A DNA stretch of 64,000 bases from PSRI01 sp041484195 (GTDB taxonomy: Bacteria > Bacteroidota > Bacteroidia > Chitinophagales > Chitinophagaceae): positions 22,487 through 86,486 of the forward strand of contig JBGPHC010000018.1 in the NCBI GenBank assembly GCA_041484195.1, read 5' to 3'. Below, piece after piece: positions 47,010 through 54,029 of the stretch. Under the pieces are notes generated by a model. The model was not told the origin of the DNA. It was given only the letters and a program-made list of their open reading frames with translations, and did no database searches. How positions within the stretch are numbered: position 1 is the first letter of the stretch; every line of letters starts with the position of its first letter. A program made the position numbers and the translations under genes.

Positions 47010-48008
47010 TTATGCTCCAAGAGTTTGCAGCAATTGCTCATCCCGGATATGACAGGCACAATCAAAATGTCCGAGTGGACATGCTTTTCGCCCATGCAAT
47101 CCGCAAGGGCGACAAGATAAGTTTTCCTCTACTTCAACGATAAAACTTTTGTCAGACAATGGTCCAAATCCAAATGCAGGTATGGTTGAACAATACACTG
47201 CCGTTACAGGAGAATTAATGGCGGAAGCGAAATGCATGGGCGCCGAATCATTCACATAATTCATCCGGGCATTCTTCATCAGCGCCGCGGACTGAAGAAA
47301 ACTCAATTGCCCTGCAAGGTTGATCACCGTCTGCCTGTTCACGCCCTGGCGTATGTCTTCACATAATGCTTTTTCTCCTTTTGCACCTAATAGATAAACC
47401 GAATAATTTTCGGGGAGTTTTTTCAAGAAAGCAATCCATTTTTCAGGAGGATATTGCTTGGTGAACCAGACTGATGCAGGCGAAACGCATATATAAGGAC
47501 CCTCTTTAAAGGCTTCAACAAAGTCAAAATCAGCCGGAAGGGGATAGAGCCTCGGCCTCATGATCAGGCCGTTGGTAAATCTTTTCACCAGGTCAAGATT
47601 CCTTTCAATTTCGTGGCGCGGATGCCTGGCATCGCCGATCCGGTGCTGAACCCTTGTGCTGAATAAAAAGCTAAAAGGATTCTTGTCAAATCCGATTCTT
47701 TCTTTCGCTCCTGAAAATGCCGTCAGGAATCCGGTTGCGGCGAATCGCTGCACATTGATCACCTTGTCGTACTTATTCTTTCTGATCTTCAAAAGCATTT
47801 TCCATAACGACGCATATTTGCTACCCGTCTTATCCCATATCAATATCTCATGCAGGTAGGGATGTCCGTTAAGCAAGGACTCATTTCCCTTTCTTAAGAG
47901 GAAATCAATTTGAGCATCCGGGAAAACTTCATGCAATTTTTCTACCAGGGAAGTGGCCAAAACCACGTCGCCTATGAAAGCCGTTTGTATGACTAAAAAT
48001 TTCTGCAT
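47010..48008 (-). CDS. Glycosyltransferase family 9 (heptosyltransferase-like)
   Basis: A 332-residue GT9 protein from the Met at 48008; the frame is open 18 codons further upstream, but MQKFLVIQTAFIGDVVLATS is the normal family start. Other landmarks are ICVSPASVWFTKQYPPEKW and the nucleotide-sugar pocket NDSAPMHFASAINSPVTAVYC. GT9 enzymes transfer ADP-heptose or related sugars to lipopolysaccharide inner core in the cytoplasm. The C-terminal cysteine-rich tail (CRPCGLHGRKACPLGHFDC) is typical of the family too. Confidence 0.88.
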   Translation of the reverse strand: MQKFLVIQTAFIGDVVLATSLVEKLHEVFPDAQIDFLLRKGNESLLNGHPYLHEILIWDKTGSKYASLWKMLLKIRKNKYDKVINVQRFAATGFLTAFSGAKERIGFDKNPFSFLFSTRVQHRIGDARHPRHEIERNLDLVKRFTNGLIMRPRLYPLPADFDFVEAFKEGPYICVSPASVWFTKQYPPEKWIAFLKKLPENYSVYLLGAKGEKALCEDIRQGVNRQTVINLAGQLSFLQSAALMKNARMNYVNDSAPMHFASAINSPVTAVYCSTIPAFGFGPLSDKSFIVEVEENLSCRPCGLHGRKACPLGHFDCACHIRDEQLLQTLGA

Positions 48009-48195
48009 CCGGCGCAAAGCTAAGGACTGAACAGCTATATTGGCAAAGGGATATTGCGGCAATAAATGAAGGAATTATAAATGTGGACTTTATCCCACTT
48101 GATGAAATGAAGGAGCCAAAAATATTTTGGACCTGAACTTTTGCTCCGGAGTCTGGATATTCTGCCAGGTCGCAGGGCTTTGATTTTGCTCCTTA

Positions 48196-48768
48196 CTATC
48201 CTCTCAAATTAGTAATACTGCCATCCTTATTCCACCTGATTATGGAAGATGCCTGTGCCAAATTTGTATCATCCCTGCGGTAATTAACTGTATAATCCAC
48301 CGACTCAATTATCAAAGTTGAAATCTCTGAGAAATTCCGGGGAGGCGCATCTCCTGAAATATTCGCCGAGGTGGACACGATCGGTTTCCTGAATCTTTTG
48401 ATCAGGTCCCTGCAAAAATGGTCACGAGTCAGCCTGATGGCAATGCTCCCATCCAAACCCACCAGATTGGATGCAAGTCCAATGGCTCCATCGTAGATGA
48501 CGGTAGTCGGTTTTGAAACCGTTTTCAGATAATCGAAAATTCGCGGATCGGGTCCGGCTACCCAACGGAGCAGATCTCTCTCATCGGCAAGAAGCACAAT
48601 CATGCTTTTTGACTCTTCTCTTTTTTTCAAGTCGTAAATTTTCTGCACCGCTACTTCATTGGTAGCATCACAACCGAGGCCCCAAATAGTATCCGTGGGG
48701 TATAAGATCAGACCCCCATCCTTCAGTGTCTGCAGGCAGTTTTCAATATCATTTGAATAGTCTTCCAA
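48196..48768 (-). CDS. Threonylcarbamoyl-AMP synthase (TsaC/Sua5/YrdC)
   Basis: A 190-residue YrdC-domain protein that makes threonylcarbamoyl-adenylate for the t6A37 modification of tRNA. The start GGLILYPTDTIWGLGCDA is characteristic, followed by the KKREESKSMIVLLAD phosphate-binding segment and the STSANISGDAPPRNFSEI motif. It is the short TsaC type without the C-terminal Sua5 domain. Together with miaA, cca and truB it gives this window several tRNA-processing genes, though they are not in one operon. Confidence 0.92.
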   Translation of the reverse strand: MEDYSNDIENCLQTLKDGGLILYPTDTIWGLGCDATNEVAVQKIYDLKKREESKSMIVLLADERDLLRWVAGPDPRIFDYLKTVSKPTTVIYDGAIGLASNLVGLDGSIAIRLTRDHFCRDLIKRFRKPIVSTSANISGDAPPRNFSEISTLIIESVDYTVNYRRDDTNLAQASSIIRWNKDGSITNLRG

Positions 48769-49021
48769 TTTGAAATGCCTGATTTATAAATTTTTTATTG
48801 AATGATCAATACGGTCCTTTCTGATATGCCCTGTAACGCTTATAAACTTCGCCTCCTATTTTTGGGTATTCAGCACATATCGGCGAATTGTCTTCAAGTA
48901 CAAAGTGACTTTACCTCTTTTAATTCGAGGGGCAAGGCAGTTTTTGCCAAACCTAAACTATTTCACCGGCATATTAACACATCTGGTCTTTCCCTTATGT
49001 TTGCAAAAAAATAGCCTGACA

Positions 49022-49834
49022 ATGAAATTGAAAGACAGCATTCTGGAAGCCTGGAACAACAGGGAATTATTGAAAGATCCAAAATATATTGGAGCCATCA
49101 GGGATGTGATTGAAGAGTTAGATAAGGGGCGTTTGCGTGTAGCGTCTCCCGTTACAGAGGGCTGGCAGGTGAACGAATGGGTGAAGCAGGCAATTCTTCT
49201 GTATTTCAATATTCAGCCCATGCAGACCTGGACAAATCCTCCATTTGAGTTTTACGATAAAATGTCATTGAAATCAGGATTCGGATTGCTGGGTGTGAGG
49301 GCGGTGCCCGGATCTGTTGCCCGTTACGGAGCATTCATCGCCAGGAACGTGATATGCATGCCCAGCTTTGTGAATATCGGAGCCTATGTTGACGAAGGGA
49401 CCATGGTGGATACCTGGGCCACGGTTGGCAGTTGCGCCCAGATTGGGAAGGGCGTGCATTTGAGCGGCGGCGTTGGCATTGGCGGCGTGCTGGAACCATT
49501 GCAGGCTTCTCCGGTGATCATAGAAGACGGCAGTTTTATCGGGTCCCGGTCCATTGTGGTGGAAGGTGTGGTGGTTGAAAAAGAAGCTGTATTGGGGGCC
49601 AACGTGGTGCTGACGAAGAGCACTAAAATTATTGATGTAAGTGGCGTCGAACCGATCGAATACAAGGGTCGGGTGCCTGCCCGTAGTGTGGTGATCCCCG
49701 GATCTTATAACAAGAAATTCCCGGCCGGAGATTACCAGGTGAGTTGTGCCCTCATCATCGGCCAACGCAAGGCCAGTACAGATTTAAAGACCAGTCTTAA
49801 TGAAGCCCTCCGCGAATTCAACGTGGCCGTTTGA
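49022..49834 (+). CDS. dapD: 2,3,4,5-tetrahydropyridine-2,6-dicarboxylate N-succinyltransferase
   Basis: A 270-residue trimeric enzyme of lysine and meso-diaminopimelate synthesis. The frame is open upstream to 48905, but the ATG at 49022 (MKLKDSILEAWNNRELL) gives the standard N-terminus and length. The left-handed beta-helix of hexapeptide repeats is plain from about residue 90 to 220 (PSFVNIGAYVDEGTMVDTWA, GGVGIGGVLEPLQASPVIIE, GSFIGSRSIVVEGVVV). It is closed by an inverted repeat at 49853-49901. Confidence 0.95.
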   Translation: MKLKDSILEAWNNRELLKDPKYIGAIRDVIEELDKGRLRVASPVTEGWQVNEWVKQAILLYFNIQPMQTWTNPPFEFYDKMSLKSGFGLLGVRAVPGSVARYGAFIARNVICMPSFVNIGAYVDEGTMVDTWATVGSCAQIGKGVHLSGGVGIGGVLEPLQASPVIIEDGSFIGSRSIVVEGVVVEKEAVLGANVVLTKSTKIIDVSGVEPIEYKGRVPARSVVIPGSYNKKFPAGDYQVSCALIIGQRKASTDLKTSLNEALREFNVAV

Positions 49835-49852
49835 TCAGGGAATGGATCAAAG

Positions 49853-49901
49853 ACCACCAGGACAACGGGAATATGGTCTTTGTGCAAAGTGTCCTGGTGG
49901 T
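49853..49901. terminator. Inverted repeat between dapD and the collagen-like gene
   Basis: Perfect 12-bp stem: accaccaggaca at 49853-49864 and tgtcctggtggt at 49890-49901, with a 25-nt loop. It lies between two convergent gene ends and may stop transcription from both sides, but there is no clear T-run. Confidence 0.5.
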
Positions 49902-49927
49902 AGATCATTTAGACGGTAGAAAAACAT

Positions 49928-50443
49928 TTAGCGCGAAACCTTGTTTGACAGCTTCAGTAATTTCATTACCTCTTCATAACTCATGGACTTCAATTGATCC
50001 TTGCTGTATGTAGTGGTTCCTGAAGCCGAGCGCCCCTGGAGAGTGCCGGCAATTATGACATAACGATATTTCAGTCCTGAATAATCAAAGAAAGAAGAGA
50101 GATCAATCTTACCCGGGTAATATACTTCATCTATATAGACCGAAGCATTAGCAACATTGGTGGTGCCCGAATTATCGACGAATGCGAGGTAGGTGAGGAT
50201 TATTCCCTTGTCGAGTATATCCTGCGTAATGGAGGGAGCATTGATGGTTTGAAAATAACTGGTATCGCCCGGGCCATTAATGCTCTTGGTCATTGCGAGT
50301 GTTGTCCAGCCGGAATATATAACACTATCCGGACCTGCAGGACCGGGAGGGCCCTGGGGACCCGTATCACCTTTTTTTGCACAACTGGTATAGGCAAAAA
50401 CGGAGACAAGGGATAATAAGAAGAATAATTTCAGACTTTTCAT
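49928..50443 (-). CDS. Lipoprotein with short collagen-like repeat
   Basis: A 171-residue protein with a lipoprotein-type signal (FFLLSLVSVFAYTSC). A short collagen-like triplet stretch, GDTGPQGPPGPAGPDS, follows the anchor. The remaining 130 residues have no family I recognise; segments such as WTTLAMTKSINGPGDTSYF and KYRYVIIAGTLQGR look beta-rich. Many Bacteroidota encode such small collagen-like lipoproteins; the role is unknown. It is convergent with dapD. Confidence 0.75.
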   Translation of the reverse strand: MKSLKLFFLLSLVSVFAYTSCAKKGDTGPQGPPGPAGPDSVIYSGWTTLAMTKSINGPGDTSYFQTINAPSITQDILDKGIILTYLAFVDNSGTTNVANASVYIDEVYYPGKIDLSSFFDYSGLKYRYVIIAGTLQGRSASGTTTYSKDQLKSMSYEEVMKLLKLSNKVSR

Positions 50444-50794
50444 GATTGCAGGTTTTTATATTGATTAAATTATTGTGGCCATTATATGGAATGAGCGCCC
50501 TTTACCCCAGGCAATATTAAAGATATGAATGGGGTCCGATCTGTCGCAATTTCGATAAATGTTTAACAGAAATACCACAGGATGCTCTGGCAACCATCCC
50601 TCAACCCTACCTGCTTAATGGGTTCTACTATCCCTTCTCTTATTCAACTATACGCATATTTCACAAGGAAGTTTGAGCCCAGTTACAAATGCCTTAATTT
50701 AATACAGAAATTGGCTTTCTGCCGGCAATTTACGAATCAATCAGGCACCTTCTCAAAATCCACTTGGGATAGTGTGGCAAGCTAAAGTATAAGG
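50444..50794. other. 351-bp intergenic stretch
   Basis: Lies between the divergent collagen-like lipoprotein and EamA transporter genes. It should hold both promoters, but I see no convincing promoter match, no hairpin and no coding signal. Confidence 0.5.
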
Positions 50795-51733
50795 ATGGAG
50801 ATGGCAACCGGAAAAACATATAAAATTTCGCTGGCGGGATTTCTCATTACCCTTATAGGCTCTATTTTCTTTTCCACCAAGGCCATCATTATTAAGAAAG
50901 CATTTGCGGAAACACAGGTGGATGCCCTTTCCCTCCTCGCGTTACGCATGATCTTTTCATTGCCTTTTTACCTGGTCGCCGCCTTTGTCACCAGTTTGCA
51001 AAAGACGAATGTGAGGATGAACGCCAGACAATGGTTGCTTGTGATAGGCCTGGGAATATTCGGCTATTATATCAGCAGCCTTCTTGATTTTGTCGGACTC
51101 AAGTTTGTATCAGCAGGTCTGGAGCGATTGATACTTTTTTTATATCCCACATTCGTAGTGCTCATCAATGTCATTGTATTTAAGGTGAAACTGTCGCGCA
51201 TGCAGAAATGGGCATTGGCGCTCACTTATGCGGGCATTTTGATCGCATTCGTGGGTGAATTGAACCTGTATGAGGCAAATCAAAATATTGTATGGGGATC
51301 TTTCCTGATTTTCCTCTGCGCGGTTACTTATTCCATTTATATAGTGGGGAGCGGAAGAATGATTCCACAGATTGGAGCTACTAAATTCACGGCTTATGCA
51401 ATGCTGTCATCCACTGCCGGCATCATGATTCATTTTGCGGTTAAGGGGAATTTTGAAAAAATACATTTCAGCAATGGGCTGTTATTTTATGGTTTATTAT
51501 TGGCGGTGATTGCCACGGTGATTCCTTCGTTCATGATTTCGAATGGCATGAAGCGGATTGGATCCAATAATGTGGCCATTATTTCCAGTATTGGTCCTGT
51601 TGCCACCATTTTGCAGGCCAATTTTATTCTTGGTGAAAGGATTTTTCCAGAACAGATTTTCGGCACCATCCTGGTGATCGCGGGAGTATTGCTGATTGGC
51701 TGGGACAGAGGCAAAAAATTGCCTTTGAAATGA
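50795..51733 (+). CDS. EamA/DMT family transporter
   Basis: A 312-residue membrane protein with ten hydrophobic helices in two homologous EamA halves (about 12-145 and 155-300). Typical segments are LLALRMIFSLPFYLVAAF in the first half and AVIATVIPSFMISNGMKRIG with GPVATILQANFILGERIFPE in the second, matching the end-of-helix motif of drug/metabolite transporters. Start is at 50795 or the Met two codons later. Substrate is unknown. It ends 46 bp before the tRNA-Leu gene. Confidence 0.9.
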   Translation: MEMATGKTYKISLAGFLITLIGSIFFSTKAIIIKKAFAETQVDALSLLALRMIFSLPFYLVAAFVTSLQKTNVRMNARQWLLVIGLGIFGYYISSLLDFVGLKFVSAGLERLILFLYPTFVVLINVIVFKVKLSRMQKWALALTYAGILIAFVGELNLYEANQNIVWGSFLIFLCAVTYSIYIVGSGRMIPQIGATKFTAYAMLSSTAGIMIHFAVKGNFEKIHFSNGLLFYGLLLAVIATVIPSFMISNGMKRIGSNNVAIISSIGPVATILQANFILGERIFPEQIFGTILVIAGVLLIGWDRGKKLPLK

Positions 51734-51779
51734 AATTTCCATTACATTTGCAGCCCGTCAATAATCCGTAATTACGGAA

Positions 51780-51863
51780 GCCCGGGTGGCGAAACTGGTA
51801 GACGCACCGTCTTCAGGTGGCGGCGTTCGAAAGGATGTGCTGGTTCGAATCCAGTCCCGGGCA
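51780..51863 (+). tRNA. tRNA-Leu (anticodon CAG)
   Basis: Full cloverleaf: acceptor GCCCGGG pairs with CCCGGGC (51856-51862), a D-arm with GCG...CGC around AAACTGGTAGA, and an anticodon stem CCGTC/GGCGG with loop TTCAGGT, giving anticodon CAG. A class II long variable arm follows, and the T-arm is GCTGG/CCAGT with loop TTCGAAT. Discriminator base A at 51863; CCA is not encoded. Its last 16 bases plus the next C are duplicated exactly at 52133, 53228 and (16 nt) 56310. Confidence 0.95.
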
Positions 51864-51864
51864 C
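51848..51864 (+). repeat. tRNA-Leu tail, copy 1 of the direct repeat (candidate att core)
   Basis: AATCCAGTCCCGGGCAC inside the intact tRNA gene: half of the T-loop and T-stem plus the 3' acceptor strand. Exact 17-nt copies end structured repeats 1 and 2, and a 16-nt copy ends repeat 3. Confidence 0.85.
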
Positions 51865-51930
51865 AAATGCCCTCCATATCGCCTAAAGCGATATGGAGGG
51901 CATTTTTATTTGGATGCGATGCAAACTTGT

Positions 51931-52139
51931 TTGCAATAGCAGACAAATAAAATTGCCCCGGCCCGCCCTTTTGCGGGACGAAGGGCTTTGGGTAAGACCA
52001 CCTCTTTGGATCAGCGAAGCTAATCCAGCTCCCAAGTTTACTTGCAATAGCAGACAAATAAAATTGCCCCGGCCCGCCCTTTTGCGGGACGAAGGGCTTT
52101 GGGTAAGACCACCCCTTTGGATCATCGAAGCTAATCCAG
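51931..52139 (+). repeat. Tandem 98-bp duplication inside repeat copy 1
   Basis: Units 51931-52028 and 52042-52139 match at 96 of 98 positions (t/c and g/t differences), period 111 bp. The 13 bases between them (ctcccaagtttac) resemble the H2 region of repeat copy 3 and not the start of the first unit, so the second unit looks like a mosaic. Confidence 0.85.
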
Positions 52140-52149
52140 TCCCGGGCAC
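52133..52149 (+). repeat. tRNA-Leu tail, copy 2
   Basis: Exact AATCCAGTCCCGGGCAC, closing structured repeat 1. Confidence 0.85.
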
Positions 52150-52168
52150 GATTTCATCTCCACACATT

Positions 52169-52193
52169 AAAACCCGCTGTAATAGCGGGTTTT
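52169..52193 (+). terminator. Terminator-like hairpin behind tail copy 2
   Basis: aaaacccgct / agcgggtttt, 10-bp perfect stem with a 5-nt loop ending in TTTT. Possibly the original terminator of the tRNA-Leu gene, now 305 bp from its end. Confidence 0.75.
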
Positions 52194-52259
52194 CTGGTTC
52201 AATATAGCTTTTGGTCACACATGTCAAATTTTTAAGTAATTTATTGTTATGATCTTACG

Positions 52260-52272
52260 GGTTCGAATCCTG
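52260..52272 (+). repeat. Isolated tRNA T-arm-like motif
   Basis: GGTTCGAATCC preceded by CG and followed by TGA, like a T-stem/loop, with no tRNA around it. It lies 111 bp after tail copy 2 and 44 bp before the reductase gene. A matching motif occurs 103 bp after tail copy 3. Confidence 0.5.
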
Positions 52273-52315
52273 AATGGTTAACAATACAATAAACTGTACA
52301 ATCATAAAACCATAG

Positions 52316-52879
52316 ATGACGACAAACACATTTAAAGTAACCATACATATGGTTTCAAGTCTTGACGGAATTATTGCCAAAAAAGATAATAGCGTTTCGT
52401 GGTTTGAGACATCTGACTACTACGAGAAAGGAATAGGAATTACCGAACAAGACACAGAGGAATTTCTTAAAACAATAGATTGCTATGTAATGGGTTCCCA
52501 TACATACGAACACGCCCTGGAACTTTCAAAATTGTATGGGTGGGCTTATGGAGACGTGCCGACAATTGTAGTAACTCACAGAAACCTGTCAATTGAAAGA
52601 CAAAACATTGAAATTTATTCGGGCGACCTCAACAAACTTGTGAATGAACGGCTAAAACCAAACTACAAGAATGTTTGGCTCGTAGGCGGAGCTATGCTTG
52701 CCAAAGATTTCATTCGTTTAAAATTGGCGGACGAAATAAGGTTGTCAGTCATGCCTATTATTTTGGGCGACGGGACACTGTTTTTTGACCACATAGGACA
52801 AGAACAGGCATTGCACCTGAAAGACGTGACAGCCTACAAAAGCGGAATGGTGGAACTGTGTTACGAAATAAGAAAATAA
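52316..52879 (+). CDS. RibD/dihydrofolate reductase-like protein
   Basis: A 187-residue protein of the RibD C-terminal / DHFR-like fold. It starts FKVTIHMVSSLDGIIAKKDN (the family Met-Ser-Leu-Asp-Gly motif), continues CYVMGSHTYEHALEL and PTIVVTHRNLSI, and has the cofactor glycine motif VWLVGGAMLAKDFI and the terminal region LSVMPIILGDGTLFFD. Stand-alone proteins of this group are reductases of unknown substrate; resistance or detoxification roles are guesses. It is the only gene in the segment bounded by tRNA-tail copies 2 and 3, and codon choice differs from the housekeeping genes (many ACA and GAC). Confidence 0.85.
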   Translation: MTTNTFKVTIHMVSSLDGIIAKKDNSVSWFETSDYYEKGIGITEQDTEEFLKTIDCYVMGSHTYEHALELSKLYGWAYGDVPTIVVTHRNLSIERQNIEIYSGDLNKLVNERLKPNYKNVWLVGGAMLAKDFIRLKLADEIRLSVMPIILGDGTLFFDHIGQEQALHLKDVTAYKSGMVELCYEIRK

Positions 52880-53041
52880 TAGAACGCTCTAACGGACTTA
52901 AAGAAACACTGCCTCAGTTACATCTTTGGTTCCAAAACAGATAATTCCATGGGAGGATCATCGAGGAATACAGAACCATGTTGTTATTTATTGATAATGA
53001 ACGATTTAATCATGTATAAAAGCATCAAATCTTCCCTGAAC

Positions 53042-53070
53042 CGGTTCGAACTCATTCCACTGTGGGGCAC
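53042..53070 (+). repeat. Decayed tRNA-Leu 3' half before repeat copy 2
   Basis: GGTTCGAA, then a degraded T-stem, then GGGGCAC can be aligned with the tRNA-Leu T-arm and acceptor end (GGTTCGAATCC...CGGGCAC) with gaps. It abuts structured repeat 2 exactly as the intact tRNA abuts repeat 1. Confidence 0.55.
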
Positions 53071-53244
53071 AAATGCCCTCCATATAGCCTAAAGCGATAT
53101 GGAGGGCAATTTTATTTGGATGCGATGCAAACTTGTTTGCAATAGCAGACAAATAAAATTGCCCCGGCCCGCCCTTTTGCGGGACGAAGGGCTTTGGGTA
53201 AGACCACCCCTTAGGATCAGCGAAGCTAATCCAGTCCCGGGCAC
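53066..53244 (+). repeat. Structured repeat, copy 2
   Basis: Nearly identical to copy 1 without the duplication. H1 arms lie at 53071-53088 and from 53094 with one mismatch and one inserted base. H2 GCAAAC-TT-GTTTGC is at 53127-53140 and H3 is the same as in copy 1. The constant 3' part ends in a perfect tRNA-Leu tail. It lies between the reductase gene and the broken gene at 53355. Confidence 0.85.
53228..53244 (+). repeat. tRNA-Leu tail, copy 3
   Basis: Exact AATCCAGTCCCGGGCAC, closing structured repeat 2. Confidence 0.85.
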
Positions 53245-53251
53245 TGAATTG

Positions 53252-53277
53252 GAAAGCTCCGAATTTTCGGAGCTTTC
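53252..53277 (+). terminator. Terminator-like hairpin behind tail copy 3
   Basis: gaaagctccgaa / ttcggagctttc, 12-bp perfect stem with a 2-nt loop, 7 bp after the tail, followed by a T-rich stretch. Confidence 0.7.
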
Positions 53278-53346
53278 TTCATTTTTATTTCCGTTGAAAC
53301 CAGCTATTGGCCTGCATATTGGCAGAATAGCTTCATTCACTCTTTT

Positions 53347-53355
53347 GGTTCGAAC
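53347..53355 (+). repeat. Isolated T-loop-like motif
   Basis: GGTTCGAAC, 103 bp after tail copy 3, at the exact 3' limit of the broken gene 53355-53677. Only nine bases, so weak alone; listed because the previous segment has the same motif at nearly the same offset. Confidence 0.35.
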
Positions 53356-53677
53356 TAAATAATTATCCGGGCAGCGCTATTGCCGTGATGAATAGGTGTA
53401 ACAACGGCCTTATTCCAGAGGGCAAATCCTTGCTTAGAGACAAACTGATTAATAAACTTTCTTTGATTATTCAGTTTACGGATCATATCAACAACCCTTT
53501 TTACAGCCGGATGTGCATCTGGAGATATTTTTAGAAATCTTTCGGTGTTATCTTTTTGAGGACGGTTGCTTTGGTGGTCTATTTTACGCAATCATTAAGA
53601 TAGAAGTAACAAATTACCCATGCTACTAACAGAATACTGATTAATCCCAATGGGCTGGAATACAAGAATTTTCTCAT
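53355..53677 (-). pseudogene. Frameshifted, truncated secreted-protein gene
   Basis: On the minus strand an ATG at 53677 opens a 32-codon frame with a membrane or signal segment (MRKFLYSSPLGLISILLVAW) that stops at 53579. A second frame overlapping it (53591-53355) continues with KDNTERFLKISPDAHPAVKR and NQRKFINQFVSKQGFALWNK. Together they read like the beginning of one secreted Bacteroidota protein, split by a frameshift. The frame ends at the T-loop-like motif at 53347-53355, so the rest of the gene was probably lost in the event that formed that junction. I do not recognise a named family. Confidence 0.5.
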
Positions 53678-54029
53678 AATAGATTTGGTTTGATGGTTTG
53701 TTGAGATCCGATTATATATACGCTAAGGGCATAGCTTCGCCTGAGTGTACATATTTGTACAGTTACAAATTCTTTTTAGGACTAAGTATAAAAACCACTG
53801 AGTAAGTATCTTCATTTACAGAGGATCAATATTTATTTTTGGAGTAAGTTGCTACAGTGTTTGCCTAAAGTTTGTTTTTTTGACCAGGAGAAGGTGCAGG
53901 GGCAGTTACATAAAAAGTGTGTAAGTCGTTGACAATGAATTCTGAAGAGGTAACTTTGGGGGAAAAGGCCAGATAAAGGTATTGTTGCCTGCCTTTAGAA
54001 AGACTAACTTTTAACTTCAAACTTAATTT
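53678..54029. other. 352-bp intergenic stretch before the DUF885 gene
   Basis: A-T-rich and without a clear gene. It holds the candidate promoter at 53929-53958. On the minus strand about 40 codons ending at 53865 (with EFIVNDLHTFYVTAPAP) look protein-like and could be the worn 3' end of a lost gene, but there is no start outside the peptidase gene. Confidence 0.45.
53929..53958 (+). promoter_or_regulatory. Candidate Bacteroidota-type promoter for the DUF885 gene
   Basis: TTGA at 53929-53932 and a perfect TAnnTTTG (TAACTTTG) at 53951-53958, 18 bp apart, 72 bp before the ATG at 54030. A second TAACTTTT lies at 54005. Match by eye only. Confidence 0.35.

Larger units (their letters stand above)
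51860..52149 (+). repeat. Structured repeat, copy 1 (with internal duplication)
   Basis: Begins in the tRNA-Leu tail (GGGCACAAATGCC) and ends with a second copy of that tail. It holds hairpin H1 (18-bp perfect stem, arms 51865-51882 and 51888-51905, then TTTTT), H2 (GCAAAC-TT-GTTTGC, 51921-51934), and the G+C-rich H3 (outer GCCC/GGGC, inner CCCGC/GCGGG). A nearly invariant end follows: GGGTAAGACCACC, then a hairpin TGGATCAGC-GAA-GCTAATCCA. The H2-to-end part occurs twice (51931-52028 and 52042-52139). Open frames inside it are antisense by-products and lack coding signs. Confidence 0.85.

Noticed and set aside
48905..49021. Longer DapD start upstream of 49022
   Set aside because: The extra 39 codons do not resemble DapD, and the ATG at 49022 gives the normal N-terminus and length.
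51931..52139. CRISPR array
   Set aside because: Only two long near-identical units, no short regular repeats with unique spacers, and no cas genes in the window.
51883..52227. Open reading frames on both strands inside the structured repeats (also 51893-52207, 53089-53340 and 53099-53362)
   Set aside because: They arise because the same non-coding repeat is open in several frames. They have no credible ribosome binding site or coding composition, run over hairpins, and repeat the same peptide for the same DNA.
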